Shown piece by piece: positions 41,855 to 50,619 of a DNA stretch of 64,000 bases. Position 1 is the first letter of the stretch; each line of letters starts with the position of its first letter. This DNA comes from Mycolicibacterium rhodesiae JS60 (lineage in GTDB: Bacteria; Actinomycetota; Actinomycetes; Mycobacteriales; Mycobacteriaceae). The stretch lies in contig AGIQ01000007.1 in the NCBI GenBank assembly GCA_000230935.2, positions 156,242-220,241 on the forward strand, read 5' to 3'. The notes below the pieces were generated by a model. That model did not search any database and was not told where the DNA came from. It saw only the letters and a program-made list of their open reading frames with translations. The position numbers and the translations under genes are program-made.

Positions 41855-44144
41855 CGGCCAGCCGCAGCACATCGTCAGCCGAGAGCGGCACGCTGAAGTA
41901 GAAGCCCTGTACGACGTCACAGCCGAATTCGGTGAGTTGGGCGGCGACCTCGGCCTCCTCGACTCCCTCGGCAACCACGGTCAGGCCCAGCTCGTGAGCC
42001 AGCGCGATCACTGCGCGGACCACCGTCGCGACGCGCACGTCCTCCAGGATGGGCATGATCAGCCGCCGATCCAACTTCACCTCGTCGACGGGCAGCTCAC
42101 ATAGATAGGCCAGGGTGGAGTAGCCACTGCCGAAATCATCGATAGCGATCCGGATTCCGCTGCGGCGCAACTGGTTCAATACGTCGCGGGTGCCTTCGAT
42201 ATTGCCGAGCACCAAGTCTTCGGTGATCTCCACAGTCAGTGTGCTGGCCGGCAGATTTCGCGCAGCCAATGCTCGACGAAGGCGAGCGGGGAGGTGCGGG
42301 TCAGCGAGCAGGGGTGCCGACATGTTGACGGCGACCGGAAGATGCAATCCCTGGCGGTGCCACTGCAGCGCCGCGTCGAGCGCGGTGTTGACCACCAAGT
42401 CGGTGACCGGGCGCATCAGACCATGGTGTCGAACCAACGGCAGGAATTCGTCGGGGCTGAGCAGGCCACGCCGGTGATGCGGCCAGCGGACCAGGGCCTC
42501 GACCCCGACCATGGTGTTGGTGAGCAGGGTGAACTTCGGCTGGTAGAGCAGCGTCAGTTCGACGGAATCGATGGCGTGGCGCAGCTCGCCAAGCAGTTGG
42601 ATCGCGGCGGCATCGCCGGCCGAATACGTACCCTGCGACTGGGGAAGGACCTCGCCGAGCGGGGCGGCCACCGCCAACTCCGGCGTGAACCTGTGGACGC
42701 CGGCGGTGCGCGTCTTCTTGGCCGCGTACATCGCCAGGTCGGCCCGTTTGACCAGGTCTTCGGCCGATACCCCCGGTTCGTCCGCGCCGGCCACCGCCAG
42801 CCCGACGCTGGGCCGGACGAACAGTTCGTGGCCCTCGATAGCGAACGGCTTGTCGAAGGACTTTGTCACCCGGTGCGCGATGTGATCGGCGTACTCTTCG
42901 GCAGCGTCATCGTCTACGAGCACGACGAATTCGTCGCCGCCGAGGCGCGCCACGGTGTCACTGTTTCGTACACATCCCAGGATCCGCTCCCCGGCCCGGT
43001 TCAACAGTTCGTCGCCGGCTGGATGCCCCAGGGTGTCGTTGACGACCTTGAAGTCATTGAGGTCCAAGATGATCAACGCCACCGACACATGGTCGCGCTC
43101 GCGGCGCCGCATCGCCTCCTCGAGCTGGTCGGAGAACATCGCACGGTTGGCCAGACCCGTCAGCGGGTCACGCAGCGCCTGTTCAGCCACCGTCGCCAGC
43201 AGCCGACGGTTCTCCGTGACCGCCAGGTACTGGCGGCCCAGCACCGCGAAAATCAGCAACGCCCCGACGAGCTCTACCACCGGGGTTTGAAAGGTCGTCG
43301 AGGGCTCGGCTGCCGCGACGATGCCCGCCAGGAGCAGTGGGGTGTAGGGAAACCAGACGGGTGCCCAGCCTGTCGAGGGGGGTAGCTTCTTTGGCAGACC
43401 TACCTCGTCGCGACTGACGGTTGCAGCCAACATGATGAGAAGCAACCCGGCTACCCATCCGATATCGATCAAACTGCCACTGGCGTAAGCGTTCTCCACA
43501 GACAGGTAGGTAAAGGCGCTGTCGGACAACGCGATGCAGGCCACCGCGATAGTCAGCATCGCCAACACCAGGCGTTGACCTCTATCCGCTCGCAGCCACG
43601 CCATCGCTGCGACGGTGAGGATCACCACGTCCGAGATCGGATACGCCAATGAGATGATCATGCTCGCGGCGCTTTCGGAACCGGCGGCATACATCGGACC
43701 CAGGATGGTCACCCAACTCACCACGAACAGTGACCCGGCGACGATCAGCCCGTCGAGCACGGTGCGTCCTCGCGACTGCCCGGTGTCGGCAGGGAAAAGG
43801 AGCAGGCCCACACCGAACCCGACCGGCATGACCAGGTAGGCCGCATCCGCCAGCGAGGGAAACGGGGGCTCGTCGAGCGCGAGTTCGTAGTAGGCCCAGA
43901 GCACCTCACCGAGTGCCCAGCCCACCATCCCGATCGTCATCGCGACCCACGCGGCCCGCAGCCTGCCGTGTACCGCTCGCGCCGCCAGGGCGGTGAAGAT
44001 CGCCCCCACAGCGCTCAGAACTACGAACACGAGGTCGTTGACGGCCTTGATCGATGTGCCATGTGACCAAGCGCTGAAGGTCCACAGCACAAAGGCCGTG
44101 AAAACGACCGCGGCACCCGTCGCGACGTAGGCGGTTTTGGGCAT
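41790..44144 (-). CDS. Membrane GGDEF-EAL cyclic-di-GMP protein
   Basis: 784 residues. About ten hydrophobic segments (residues 1-305) form a sensor of the MASE/7TM kind. The GGDEF domain (about 345-500) has RLGGDEF and, five residues before it, an intact RNSD inhibitory site. The EAL domain (about 535-770) keeps VEALVRW, AVNMSA, VEITEDL, IDDFGSGYSTL, KLDRRLI, AEGVEE and QGFYFS. Diguanylate cyclase and phosphodiesterase activities are both possible. ATG at 44144 after GGAAGGGG. It overlaps the convergent TetR gene by 65 bases at its 3' end. Confidence 0.9.
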   Translation of the reverse strand: MPKTAYVATGAAVVFTAFVLWTFSAWSHGTSIKAVNDLVFVVLSAVGAIFTALAARAVHGRLRAAWVAMTIGMVGWALGEVLWAYYELALDEPPFPSLADAAYLVMPVGFGVGLLLFPADTGQSRGRTVLDGLIVAGSLFVVSWVTILGPMYAAGSESAASMIISLAYPISDVVILTVAAMAWLRADRGQRLVLAMLTIAVACIALSDSAFTYLSVENAYASGSLIDIGWVAGLLLIMLAATVSRDEVGLPKKLPPSTGWAPVWFPYTPLLLAGIVAAAEPSTTFQTPVVELVGALLIFAVLGRQYLAVTENRRLLATVAEQALRDPLTGLANRAMFSDQLEEAMRRRERDHVSVALIILDLNDFKVVNDTLGHPAGDELLNRAGERILGCVRNSDTVARLGGDEFVVLVDDDAAEEYADHIAHRVTKSFDKPFAIEGHELFVRPSVGLAVAGADEPGVSAEDLVKRADLAMYAAKKTRTAGVHRFTPELAVAAPLGEVLPQSQGTYSAGDAAAIQLLGELRHAIDSVELTLLYQPKFTLLTNTMVGVEALVRWPHHRRGLLSPDEFLPLVRHHGLMRPVTDLVVNTALDAALQWHRQGLHLPVAVNMSAPLLADPHLPARLRRALAARNLPASTLTVEITEDLVLGNIEGTRDVLNQLRRSGIRIAIDDFGSGYSTLAYLCELPVDEVKLDRRLIMPILEDVRVATVVRAVIALAHELGLTVVAEGVEEAEVAAQLTEFGCDVVQGFYFSVPLSADDVLRLAARPAMPPLRRPTSHGQYRDPR

Positions 44145-44377
44145 CGCCGCCCCTTCCTGCACCACCCGGCGGCACCACGTCCGGGGACAACCGAAAACCA
44201 GCGCAAGGATAGCGGACGCGCAAACCAGAACCACGGCAAACTAGTGGCAAGACCCTGGAATTAATTCCAACGGGACGCGTGAGCAGCAATGTTCGGTGTC
44301 GCTGGCCCTGACTGTCCCGACCCGCGCGATGCGCGAACGGCCGGTACGACGCCCGGGCGTGCATTAGACATGGGGCC

Positions 44378-45169
44378 GTGAACATCGACGGATCGGTGGC
44401 GGTAGTCACCGGAGCAGGCTCGGGTATCGGCCGGGCTGTTGCCGCAGCGCTTGCCGCGGCAGGCGCCGCGGTGGTGGCCGGCGACATCGACGCCGCTTCA
44501 GCGGCGAAGACAGCAGCGATGATCGACGGTGTGCCGGCGGTGTCGGACGCCTCGAGCACCGAGGGCATCGCGATCCTCCTCGACACCGCGCGGCGTGCCT
44601 TCGGCCCGGTGGACATCTATGTCGCCAACGCCGGCATCACCGGCCAACCCGGTCTCGGCGACGACGAAGCGGCGTGGGACCGCATCATCGACATCAACCT
44701 GCGCGCCCACATCCGCGCCGCCAAAGCTGTTCTCCCGGAATGGGTCGAGCGTGGTCGCGGACATTTCGTCGCCGTCGCTTCCGCCGCCGGCCTGTTGACC
44801 CAGCTCGGTGCCGCACCCTACAGCGTGACCAAGCACGCCGCCGTCGGGTTCGCCGAATGGTTGGCGATCACGTACGGCGACAGGGGGATTGGCGTGAGTT
44901 GCCTCTGCCCGATGGGCGTGGACACCCCGCTGCTGCGCGGCATGTCCGACTCGCCGGACGAAGAGATCCGGGTGGCCGGCGCTGCTGTCAGCAGTGCCGG
45001 TGCGGTACTCGACCCGGACACCGTGGCGGCCCTCACCGTCCAGGCCATCGCCGACGGAACATTTCTGGTGTTGCCGCACCCCGAGGTGTTGACCATGTAT
45101 CGGCAGAAAGGTTCCGACTACGAGCGGTGGATCGCCGGGATGCGCCGCTTCAAGCGCACGCTGGGGTAG
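44378..45169 (+). CDS. Short-chain dehydrogenase/reductase
   Basis: 263 residues of the classical SDR type: cofactor motif TGAGSGIG, NAG at VANAGITG, catalytic Ser (ASAAG) and YSVTK. GDID at the end of the second strand favours NAD(H). Substrate unknown. GTG start, 233 bases from the divergent GGDEF-EAL gene. The P450 gene converges on it. Confidence 0.85.
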   Translation: MNIDGSVAVVTGAGSGIGRAVAAALAAAGAAVVAGDIDAASAAKTAAMIDGVPAVSDASSTEGIAILLDTARRAFGPVDIYVANAGITGQPGLGDDEAAWDRIIDINLRAHIRAAKAVLPEWVERGRGHFVAVASAAGLLTQLGAAPYSVTKHAAVGFAEWLAITYGDRGIGVSCLCPMGVDTPLLRGMSDSPDEEIRVAGAAVSSAGAVLDPDTVAALTVQAIADGTFLVLPHPEVLTMYRQKGSDYERWIAGMRRFKRTLG

Positions 45170-45233
45170 GTGTTTCGATCGGGCCGGCGCGGGGTAACAA
45201 CGGCCGACGTCAAGAATGTAGATTCCACCAGCC

Positions 45234-46586
45234 TCAGCGCGTGCGCCGGCGCACACTCGCCGGGATCGGCGCACCCGCCACCATCGTGAACGGTACCGCG
45301 AGCGGGAAATCGGTTGCCGAAGAGCGTATTTCGACGCGCCGGATTATCGTCGCCAAGGCCAGAGTGGCTTCCAACATGGCGAAGTGATCACCGATGCAGG
45401 TCCGCGGGCCGGCTCCGAAAGGGATGTACTGCCAGCGGTCCAGGCTTGCGAAATTTTCCGAGCTGAAGCGATCGGGGTCGAAGTCCAGCGGGTTCTCCCA
45501 TAGGGCTGGGTCGCGCTGCATGCCGAAGACGCCGACCAACACCATGCTGTCGGCTTGCACCCGATAGCCGTCAACCTCGATATCGCGCATGGCCGTACGC
45601 CCGGCGACCACGACCGGCGGACACAGCCGCAGCGCCTCGCGCAGCACCTGCACGGTATAGCCCAATTGGCGAACGTCGTCAGGCGTGAGGGCGCGATCAC
45701 CGAGTGCCGCGACTTCAGCCGCAACTCGGTCCTGCACCTCGGGGTGCCGGCCCATGGCCCACAACGCATAGGCCAGGGTCGTCGCCGTGGTGTCGTGGCC
45801 GGCGACCATGAATGCGATCAAGTCGTTGCAGATGTCGGTGTCCGACAGTGCGCGCCCGGTGTCGGGATCCGTGGCGTTGATCAACGCGTGCACCAGCGGC
45901 GCGTCGCGATCGGGGTCGGCTCGGCACGCCTTGAGCACGTCCGCGGCGAGTCCGCGAAGCGTCGCTCCCGCGGCCCGGGCCCGGGCCCTTGCCGGGGTGG
46001 GTAGCCACCATGGTGCACGTACAGGGCGCATGCCCCGGTCAGCGACGTACTTCAGCGCGACGTTGAGTGGTTCGGCGAGCGCTTCCGCGCGCTCGTCGAG
46101 GTCCAACCCGAGCACTGATCGGCCCAGCACACGCATCGTCAGGCGGCGGGCCTCGAGGTCGAGGTCAACGGAGGCGCCGTCACCCCAGCTCTCGGCGATC
46201 ATCTCAGCGACCTCGGCCATGTGACCACCGAATTTCGACACCTGCTGCGGGGTGAAGACCGGCTGCAAGGTCCTCTTGCGCGAACGCCACGGGATGTTCG
46301 GCAAATCGGCGAGGTTATCGCCCAGCAATCGCCGGATTTCCTGGTGGACCAGGGTCCTATCGCACGACTCATTGTTGCGTGCCAACACATCTCGCGCCCC
46401 GGTGGGCGACATGACAAAGACGATGGTCGGGCTCTTCAGCCAGCGCGGGCCGAGCGCCACCCGGGTGACCTGGCCGCCGGCCTCCCGGAGCTCGACTTGG
46501 CCCGTGTGGTACTGGCGAGCCCACTTCATCTTGTCCCGCAACGGCAGGGGATTGGCCGGTACCAGTGGAAGTTCGGCGCTGGTCAT
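45234..46586 (-). CDS. Cytochrome P450
   Basis: 450 residues. I-helix oxygen motif AGHDTTA, K-helix EALR, PERF-like region FDPDRFSSEN, and heme-binding FGAGPRTCIGDHFAMLEATLAL with the axial Cys. The architecture is closer to fatty-acid or class E-type bacterial P450s than to short CYPs. It needs a ferredoxin and reductase supplied from elsewhere, since none is adjacent. Substrate unknown; the convergent SDR gene may or may not share a pathway. Confidence 0.92.
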   Translation of the reverse strand: MTSAELPLVPANPLPLRDKMKWARQYHTGQVELREAGGQVTRVALGPRWLKSPTIVFVMSPTGARDVLARNNESCDRTLVHQEIRRLLGDNLADLPNIPWRSRKRTLQPVFTPQQVSKFGGHMAEVAEMIAESWGDGASVDLDLEARRLTMRVLGRSVLGLDLDERAEALAEPLNVALKYVADRGMRPVRAPWWLPTPARARARAAGATLRGLAADVLKACRADPDRDAPLVHALINATDPDTGRALSDTDICNDLIAFMVAGHDTTATTLAYALWAMGRHPEVQDRVAAEVAALGDRALTPDDVRQLGYTVQVLREALRLCPPVVVAGRTAMRDIEVDGYRVQADSMVLVGVFGMQRDPALWENPLDFDPDRFSSENFASLDRWQYIPFGAGPRTCIGDHFAMLEATLALATIIRRVEIRSSATDFPLAVPFTMVAGAPIPASVRRRTR

Positions 46587-46682
46587 CGGTCCCGCTGCAC
46601 GTGCATGATCACTGGTCCTTCCCTGCGCTCCGCGTCGGAGCCCCCTTGCGCAAAGCCTAGCGGTCGTCGGGAAGAACCGACG

Positions 46683-47486
46683 TCATGGATGCAGGTTCCA
46701 CTGGCCGACGTCGGAGGCCAGGACGTCGTTGACGTCGACTTCGAGGCCGCCTACCAGCGGGCCTGGATTCGACGCGGTGGCCACCACGCGCTGGTAGAGC
46801 GCGGCGCCCGGGTGCACCCGGTTGCCCGACCAGGCTTTCGTCTGCCAAGCCCACCAGCGACCGGGCGTGCTCGACCTCCCGATGACCCCATCGGCCGCGG
46901 CCCATTCGCACACATCGATGCCGCCGTAGACACCGGTGCGCTGGACGCCGATGACCGAGTTGATACCGCGAAACCACTGCAGTGCCACCCGGTTCCAGGT
47001 ATCGCGGTTGATGTCTTCGTCGATGGTGAAGTAGATCGGGGCGCTCTGGCCGCCGCCTGCCGCGGTGTGCAGCTGCCAGGCTGTGCGTGCGTCGGCGATA
47101 CCGCCGGCGTAGCCCCGCAAGAAATCCGACGGTGCCGTCCCGCCGGGCTTTCCGTACTGGAAATTACTGACGATCACCAACCCCGCGGCGGTGAGCGACT
47201 CGGCGTAGGGCCGGGTGATGGGTTTGGCGCCGAACGACGACCCCGGACGCGACGTCGACACGTAGTTGACCACGCCGGAATGACCGGCTGCGCGGATGTA
47301 CTGCGCGGGGATCTGTTTGGCGGCGAAGTCGATCAGCGTGGGAGCGGCCGCCGTCGCGGTGGGCGTACCACTCGCCACCGATGCGGCCGCACCCAGGCCG
47401 GTCAACGCCGCGGCGTAGCGCAGCGCATCACGCCGGGTGACCGGACGTGACGGCCTGACGCGGGCAGCCGGGAGCCAATCGTGCAT
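46683..47486 (-). CDS. Tat-exported DUF1906 (glycoside hydrolase-like) protein
   Basis: 267 residues. A twin-arginine signal (PVTRRDALRYAAALTGLGAAASVASG) precedes a DUF1906 domain of the Rv2525c type: LIDFAAKQIPAQYIRAAGHSGVVNYVSTSRPG, GLVIVSNFQYG, PIYFTIDED, VIGVQRTGVYGGIDVCEWA, WAWQTKAWSG, VDVNDVLASDVGQW. These are TIM-barrel proteins related to GH25-like lysozymes. In M. tuberculosis the Tat-exported homologue is linked to the cell wall. Acidic residues in FTIDED and LEVDVND could serve a glycosidase-type site. Confidence 0.85.
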   Translation of the reverse strand: MHDWLPAARVRPSRPVTRRDALRYAAALTGLGAAASVASGTPTATAAAPTLIDFAAKQIPAQYIRAAGHSGVVNYVSTSRPGSSFGAKPITRPYAESLTAAGLVIVSNFQYGKPGGTAPSDFLRGYAGGIADARTAWQLHTAAGGGQSAPIYFTIDEDINRDTWNRVALQWFRGINSVIGVQRTGVYGGIDVCEWAAADGVIGRSSTPGRWWAWQTKAWSGNRVHPGAALYQRVVATASNPGPLVGGLEVDVNDVLASDVGQWNLHP

Positions 47487-47494
47487 CGCGTGAT

Positions 47495-47522
47495 GTTAAC
47501 GATGTGACTGTTGTTAACGGTG
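47495..47522. promoter_or_regulatory. GTTAACGRTG direct repeats before the DUF1906 gene
   Basis: GTTAACGATG and GTTAACGGTG begin 18 bases apart, directly upstream of the DUF1906 start. Each contains the palindrome GTTAAC. A regulator site or promoter element is likely. Confidence 0.35.
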
Positions 47523-47637
47523 TATCCACGCTGGCCGTGTCCGGTATTGAACCGAGATGAGTCCCGGCCGTTACCCGATACCGGCGGGGGAGGGGCACGT
47601 GATGTGCGCCGATAGCGTCTCGCGTTAGCGTGAAGCG

Positions 47638-48357
47638 GTGGACTGGGAGTTCGAGGCTGAGGTGTTCCAGTGGCGTGGGCCTGCACCGTACTTCTTTGTC
47701 GCCACGCCCTCGCACGTCGATGACTTCCTGCATGCTCACATCGGCGAGCTGACGTACGGCTGGGGCGGCATTCCCGCCGAGGTACGGATCGGAGCGACCG
47801 AGGCGACGACATCGTTGATGCCCAAGGACGGTGTGTATCTCGTACCGCTGAAAGTGGCGCTACGCCGTTCCGAGGGGATCGACGACGGCGATACCGTACG
47901 GGTGCGGCTCCACGTCGGCGGGCAGAACATCGGCGCAGCGTCCCAAGGTGCTGAGATGACCACGTTCGTCATCGACGCACAGGTGGCCGTCAACCTCGCC
48001 GCTCACGGTGCGACCATTCCACCGCGGCACAGCCTGACGGCTCCCACGCTGTTGCGCTCGCAGGTCCTGGCCCTGGTGTACGAATCGGTGCGCCGCGGCG
48101 AAATCGACGACCGGGCCGGGCGGCAAATCCTCGACGATATCCGCGCGCTGCGGATCCGGTTTCTCGGCGACCGATCGCTGGAGGATCATGCTTGGCGACT
48201 GGCCGCCGAGCTGAATTGGCCGGACATCCACCAGGTCCAGTACATCGCGCTGACCCAACTGCAGGCGGATGCCCTGGTGACTTCGGACACCGAACTGGCA
48301 GCCGCGGCGCGCGGGTTCGTCACGATCGCGTCCCCGGCCGACATCCTCGAGCCCTAG
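47638..48357 (+). CDS. DUF1905-PIN domain fusion protein
   Basis: 239 residues. The N-terminal DUF1905 barrel (1-95) contains FEAEVFQWRGPAPYFFVATP, YGWGGIPAEVRIGATEATTSLMPKDGVYLVPLKVALRRSEGIDDGDTVRVRLHV. The C-terminal PIN-like domain (about 108-237) contains TTFVIDAQVAVNLAA, LLRSQVLALVYESVRRGEI, QYIALTQLQADALVTSDTELAAAA. The PIN acidic set is partly lost: Asp113 and Asp217 remain, but the usual Glu is Gln142 and the usual third Asp is Gln199. No VapB-type antitoxin is next to it. RNase activity is doubtful. GTG start. Confidence 0.78.
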   Translation: MDWEFEAEVFQWRGPAPYFFVATPSHVDDFLHAHIGELTYGWGGIPAEVRIGATEATTSLMPKDGVYLVPLKVALRRSEGIDDGDTVRVRLHVGGQNIGAASQGAEMTTFVIDAQVAVNLAAHGATIPPRHSLTAPTLLRSQVLALVYESVRRGEIDDRAGRQILDDIRALRIRFLGDRSLEDHAWRLAAELNWPDIHQVQYIALTQLQADALVTSDTELAAAARGFVTIASPADILEP

Positions 48358-48362
48358 GAGTC

Positions 48363-48383
48363 CAAGCGGCAGGCAGCCGCTTG
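48363..48383 (+). terminator. Hairpin terminator after the DUF1905-PIN gene
   Basis: CAAGCGGC and GCCGCTTG form a perfect 8-bp stem with a five-base loop, five bases after the stop codon. No T-run follows. Confidence 0.5.
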
Positions 48384-48482
48384 ATGCCGTGGATGAACGC
48401 CGAGTGCAGGATGGCGCTCGACGGCTCTTCGAACATCACCCTGATCTCCCGGCGGTGGCCCAGCGCACGATCTCCTCGACCA

Positions 48483-49181
48483 CTACCAAACTTTGGGCAC
48501 GTCGTCGATGATTCGCTCCAGTTCGCTGACCCGCTCTTGGCGGCTACCGGTCAGCTCGGCGAATCGGCATGTAAGGGGAGCCCGCCGGGGAAGTTCCTCG
48601 TGATACAGCCTCTTGAAGGCCCGATCAATCCAGTTCCGGTAAAACCATTCCACCGAGCGAATCCCGTCATCCTCCATCGCCGGGTCGATCGCCGGATCGC
48701 CGGTAAGAGGAAGAAAGACGATCAGGTCGTAGCTTCGTAGCGCGTTGCTGTGCAGAACCATTGACCACAGCTCGTCGATGTAGGCAGTCGTGATGTCGGA
48801 CGGGAACCGTAGATCGGCTTTCTCCTGCATATCAGCGCGAACTTCCACCGTTCTGCGCCTTTGGTTTTCGGGAACGCCGTGCTCGCTGCCCATTGCCAGC
48901 GCGTACTCCGAGTAGGGGATGAAGTCCAGACAACTGCGATCGCAGATGACGTCAACATCGGGGCAGTTTGCCCTGGCATCGTTGATGCGATCGATCGCGT
49001 GCCGCGTCATCAGGGTGTTGCAGCGCTGGCTTGCGCGCTCCGCGAAGTGGATACGTTCACCTCGTGCCGCCAGATAGCGGTAGGGCTCGTCTTCGACCAG
49101 GAATTCGGGATGCGCGGCGTGAAAGTCCCGCACAAGAGTGGACTTGCCCACGCTGTGAGTGCCACTGATGGCGATTCTCAT
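48483..49181 (-). CDS. P-loop NTPase, AAA_28/NadR-like kinase family
   Basis: 232 residues. Walker A GTHSVGKST at the N-terminus and a Walker B-like DVICDRSCLDFIPY. The layout (RIAISGTHSVGKSTLVRDF, DLIVFLPLTGDPAIDPAMEDDGIRS) matches the NadR/AAA_28 group of small-molecule kinases or nucleotide-binding proteins. Substrate unknown. The ATG is directly at the family start. It lies in a patch with remnants of other genes on both sides, so it may be part of acquired DNA. Confidence 0.78.
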   Translation of the reverse strand: MRIAISGTHSVGKSTLVRDFHAAHPEFLVEDEPYRYLAARGERIHFAERASQRCNTLMTRHAIDRINDARANCPDVDVICDRSCLDFIPYSEYALAMGSEHGVPENQRRRTVEVRADMQEKADLRFPSDITTAYIDELWSMVLHSNALRSYDLIVFLPLTGDPAIDPAMEDDGIRSVEWFYRNWIDRAFKRLYHEELPRRAPLTCRFAELTGSRQERVSELERIIDDVPKVW

Positions 49182-49268
49182 CGCGTGAACCTACATCGCC
49201 GGGGCGAAACCCCGTCAACACACCGCCGGCAGCGAGCCCACTGTGTAGGCGGAACAGAAGGGGAGTTG

Positions 49269-49612
49269 TCAGGCCGCCATGATTTCCACCGGGTGCTCAC
49301 TCAATCGTTCAATGACGATCCACACGTCTTTCATCAGTTCGATGGAGCGCATGGTGCCCAACACGCTCGTTACATCGCGCTGAAGCACCATAGAAGTGGC
49401 GGGTTGGCCTGCACGTAGAACGCCTTCATCGAGTCCGGGCTTCGAACAATCGGGAAGTACGACACACCGTCCCGCTGGAGTAAGAACAGCTTCTGCCGGC
49501 CGTCTTTTGTGTCGCCAAAGTGCGTGGAGTAGTGGACATTTGCGTCGACGGGAGCATCGTCATCGTGCTTGTTCTTTCGAAATCGCCCTATGGGGTCCGC
49601 AGGGCCGGAAAG
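49269..49612 (-). pseudogene. Frameshifted gene remnant (SseB-like segment)
   Basis: Two minus-strand frames together give one continuous protein-like sequence. The first frame reads ...DGRQKLFLLQRDGVSYFPIVRSPDSMKAF and runs to a stop at 49370-49372. The second frame, entered near 49373-49395, continues MVLQRDVTSVLGTMRSIELMKDV and WIVIERLSEHPVEIMAA to TGA at 49269. The pattern LFLLQ.DG..YFP resembles SseB-type domains. No start codon is present at the 5' side. This is a truncated gene broken by a frameshift. Confidence 0.6.
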
Positions 49613-49622
49613 TCACCTCGGG

Positions 49623-50105
49623 CTAGGTTGACGCCTGCGGATAGCCTCGTCGCACGGCTCGGTCGAGGATGCCCAATGTCGCGCGCAATGCCGCTTCGCC
49701 GACGATGGGGAAGATCTTGGCATCGCGCCAGTGCTGATCGATCTCGGACCAGTCGTAGAACGACGTGACCGCCGTGCCGTCGTCCGCGGGCTCGAGTCGG
49801 TAGCCGTACACGTGGCCGATGTCGGGCTTCAGTTGGCCGAAGATCGTCCACGCGATCAGCCGGTCCGGTTCGAACTGCGTGATCGACACGGTGACGTCGT
49901 ATTTGCCCAACGGATAGTCGTTGAGCGACTCGCGGTCCATGTGCACGACGAAGCTGTCGCCAACTGCGCGCACGGGCTGCCCGTCGGCGTCCTGCAGCAT
50001 GCCGGTCGCGTCAATCGCGACATGGCCCTGCGGATCGCATAACACCGCGAAAACGTCGGCGGCCGGCGCGGGGATGATTCGTTGAACCTCGATGCGTTCA
50101 CTCAC
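49623..50105 (-). CDS. SRPBCC-fold protein
   Basis: 160 residues (IEVQRIIPAPAADVFAVLCDPQGHVAIDATGM, SFVVHMDRESLNDYPLGKYDVTVSITQFEPDRLIAWTIFGQLKP, TSFYDWSEIDQHWRDAKIFPIVGEAALRATLGILDRAV). A polyketide-cyclase/START-type pocket of a kind common in mycobacteria; ligand unknown. GTG start. It is the third SRPBCC protein in the window, but the three sit in unrelated contexts. Confidence 0.8.
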   Translation of the reverse strand: MSERIEVQRIIPAPAADVFAVLCDPQGHVAIDATGMLQDADGQPVRAVGDSFVVHMDRESLNDYPLGKYDVTVSITQFEPDRLIAWTIFGQLKPDIGHVYGYRLEPADDGTAVTSFYDWSEIDQHWRDAKIFPIVGEAALRATLGILDRAVRRGYPQAST

Positions 50106-50204
50106 GTGTCGATACTGCCACGATTCGGCCCTTCATTGCGGCGGATACCTTTGGCAAACCAGCAGATTCACCGCAGCGCTCTCGCGCCGTCCCTACATCT
50201 GGTG

Positions 50205-50540
50205 TTAACCCGGCAGGTCGATGGTCCGGCATGGTCCGCCCGGAATGCAGGCGATACCCCCGCCGGGGCCGGCTTGTGCCCAAGGGCCACCGGGGATACC
50301 GGCCGAAACCCGGCCGTCGGAGCCGGCCTGAGCACCCGGTCCACCCGGAATCTCGGCACCGGCGCCCTGCGGGCCCGCCGACGGCGTACACGGCGTGCCG
50401 TCAGGGTTGTAGCACCCCGGGGCCGGAGGCGCCGGCGGCGGCGGGCCCGGTTCAGCGGAAGCGGTTGGTGCAGCTGCGATTCCTGCGGCAGCGACACCGG
50501 CGAACAGAACTGGTGTGAGCTTCGAAAGTTTCGCGTTCAT
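50205..50540 (-). CDS. Small exported Pro/Gly-rich protein
   Basis: 111 residues. Signal peptide (KLSKLTPVLFAGVAAAGIAAAPTASA) then a Pro-rich opening (EPGPPPPAPPAPG) and Gly/Pro-rich low-complexity units of the form (I/E)PGGPxAQAGxxG, with four Cys (CYNPDGTPC, CIPGGPC). The units at residues 66-100 look like internal repeats. No family named. The ATG at 50540 gives a clean signal peptide; no ribosome site is visible. Confidence 0.65.
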   Translation of the reverse strand: MNAKLSKLTPVLFAGVAAAGIAAAPTASAEPGPPPPAPPAPGCYNPDGTPCTPSAGPQGAGAEIPGGPGAQAGSDGRVSAGIPGGPWAQAGPGGGIACIPGGPCRTIDLPG

Positions 50541-50619
50541 GCCAAGACGCGTACCCGCGCATACGGAAAGCTCAAACTGGCTCGACAAAATTCTTCGTCG
50601 CTGGCGGCGCACACGGGGC

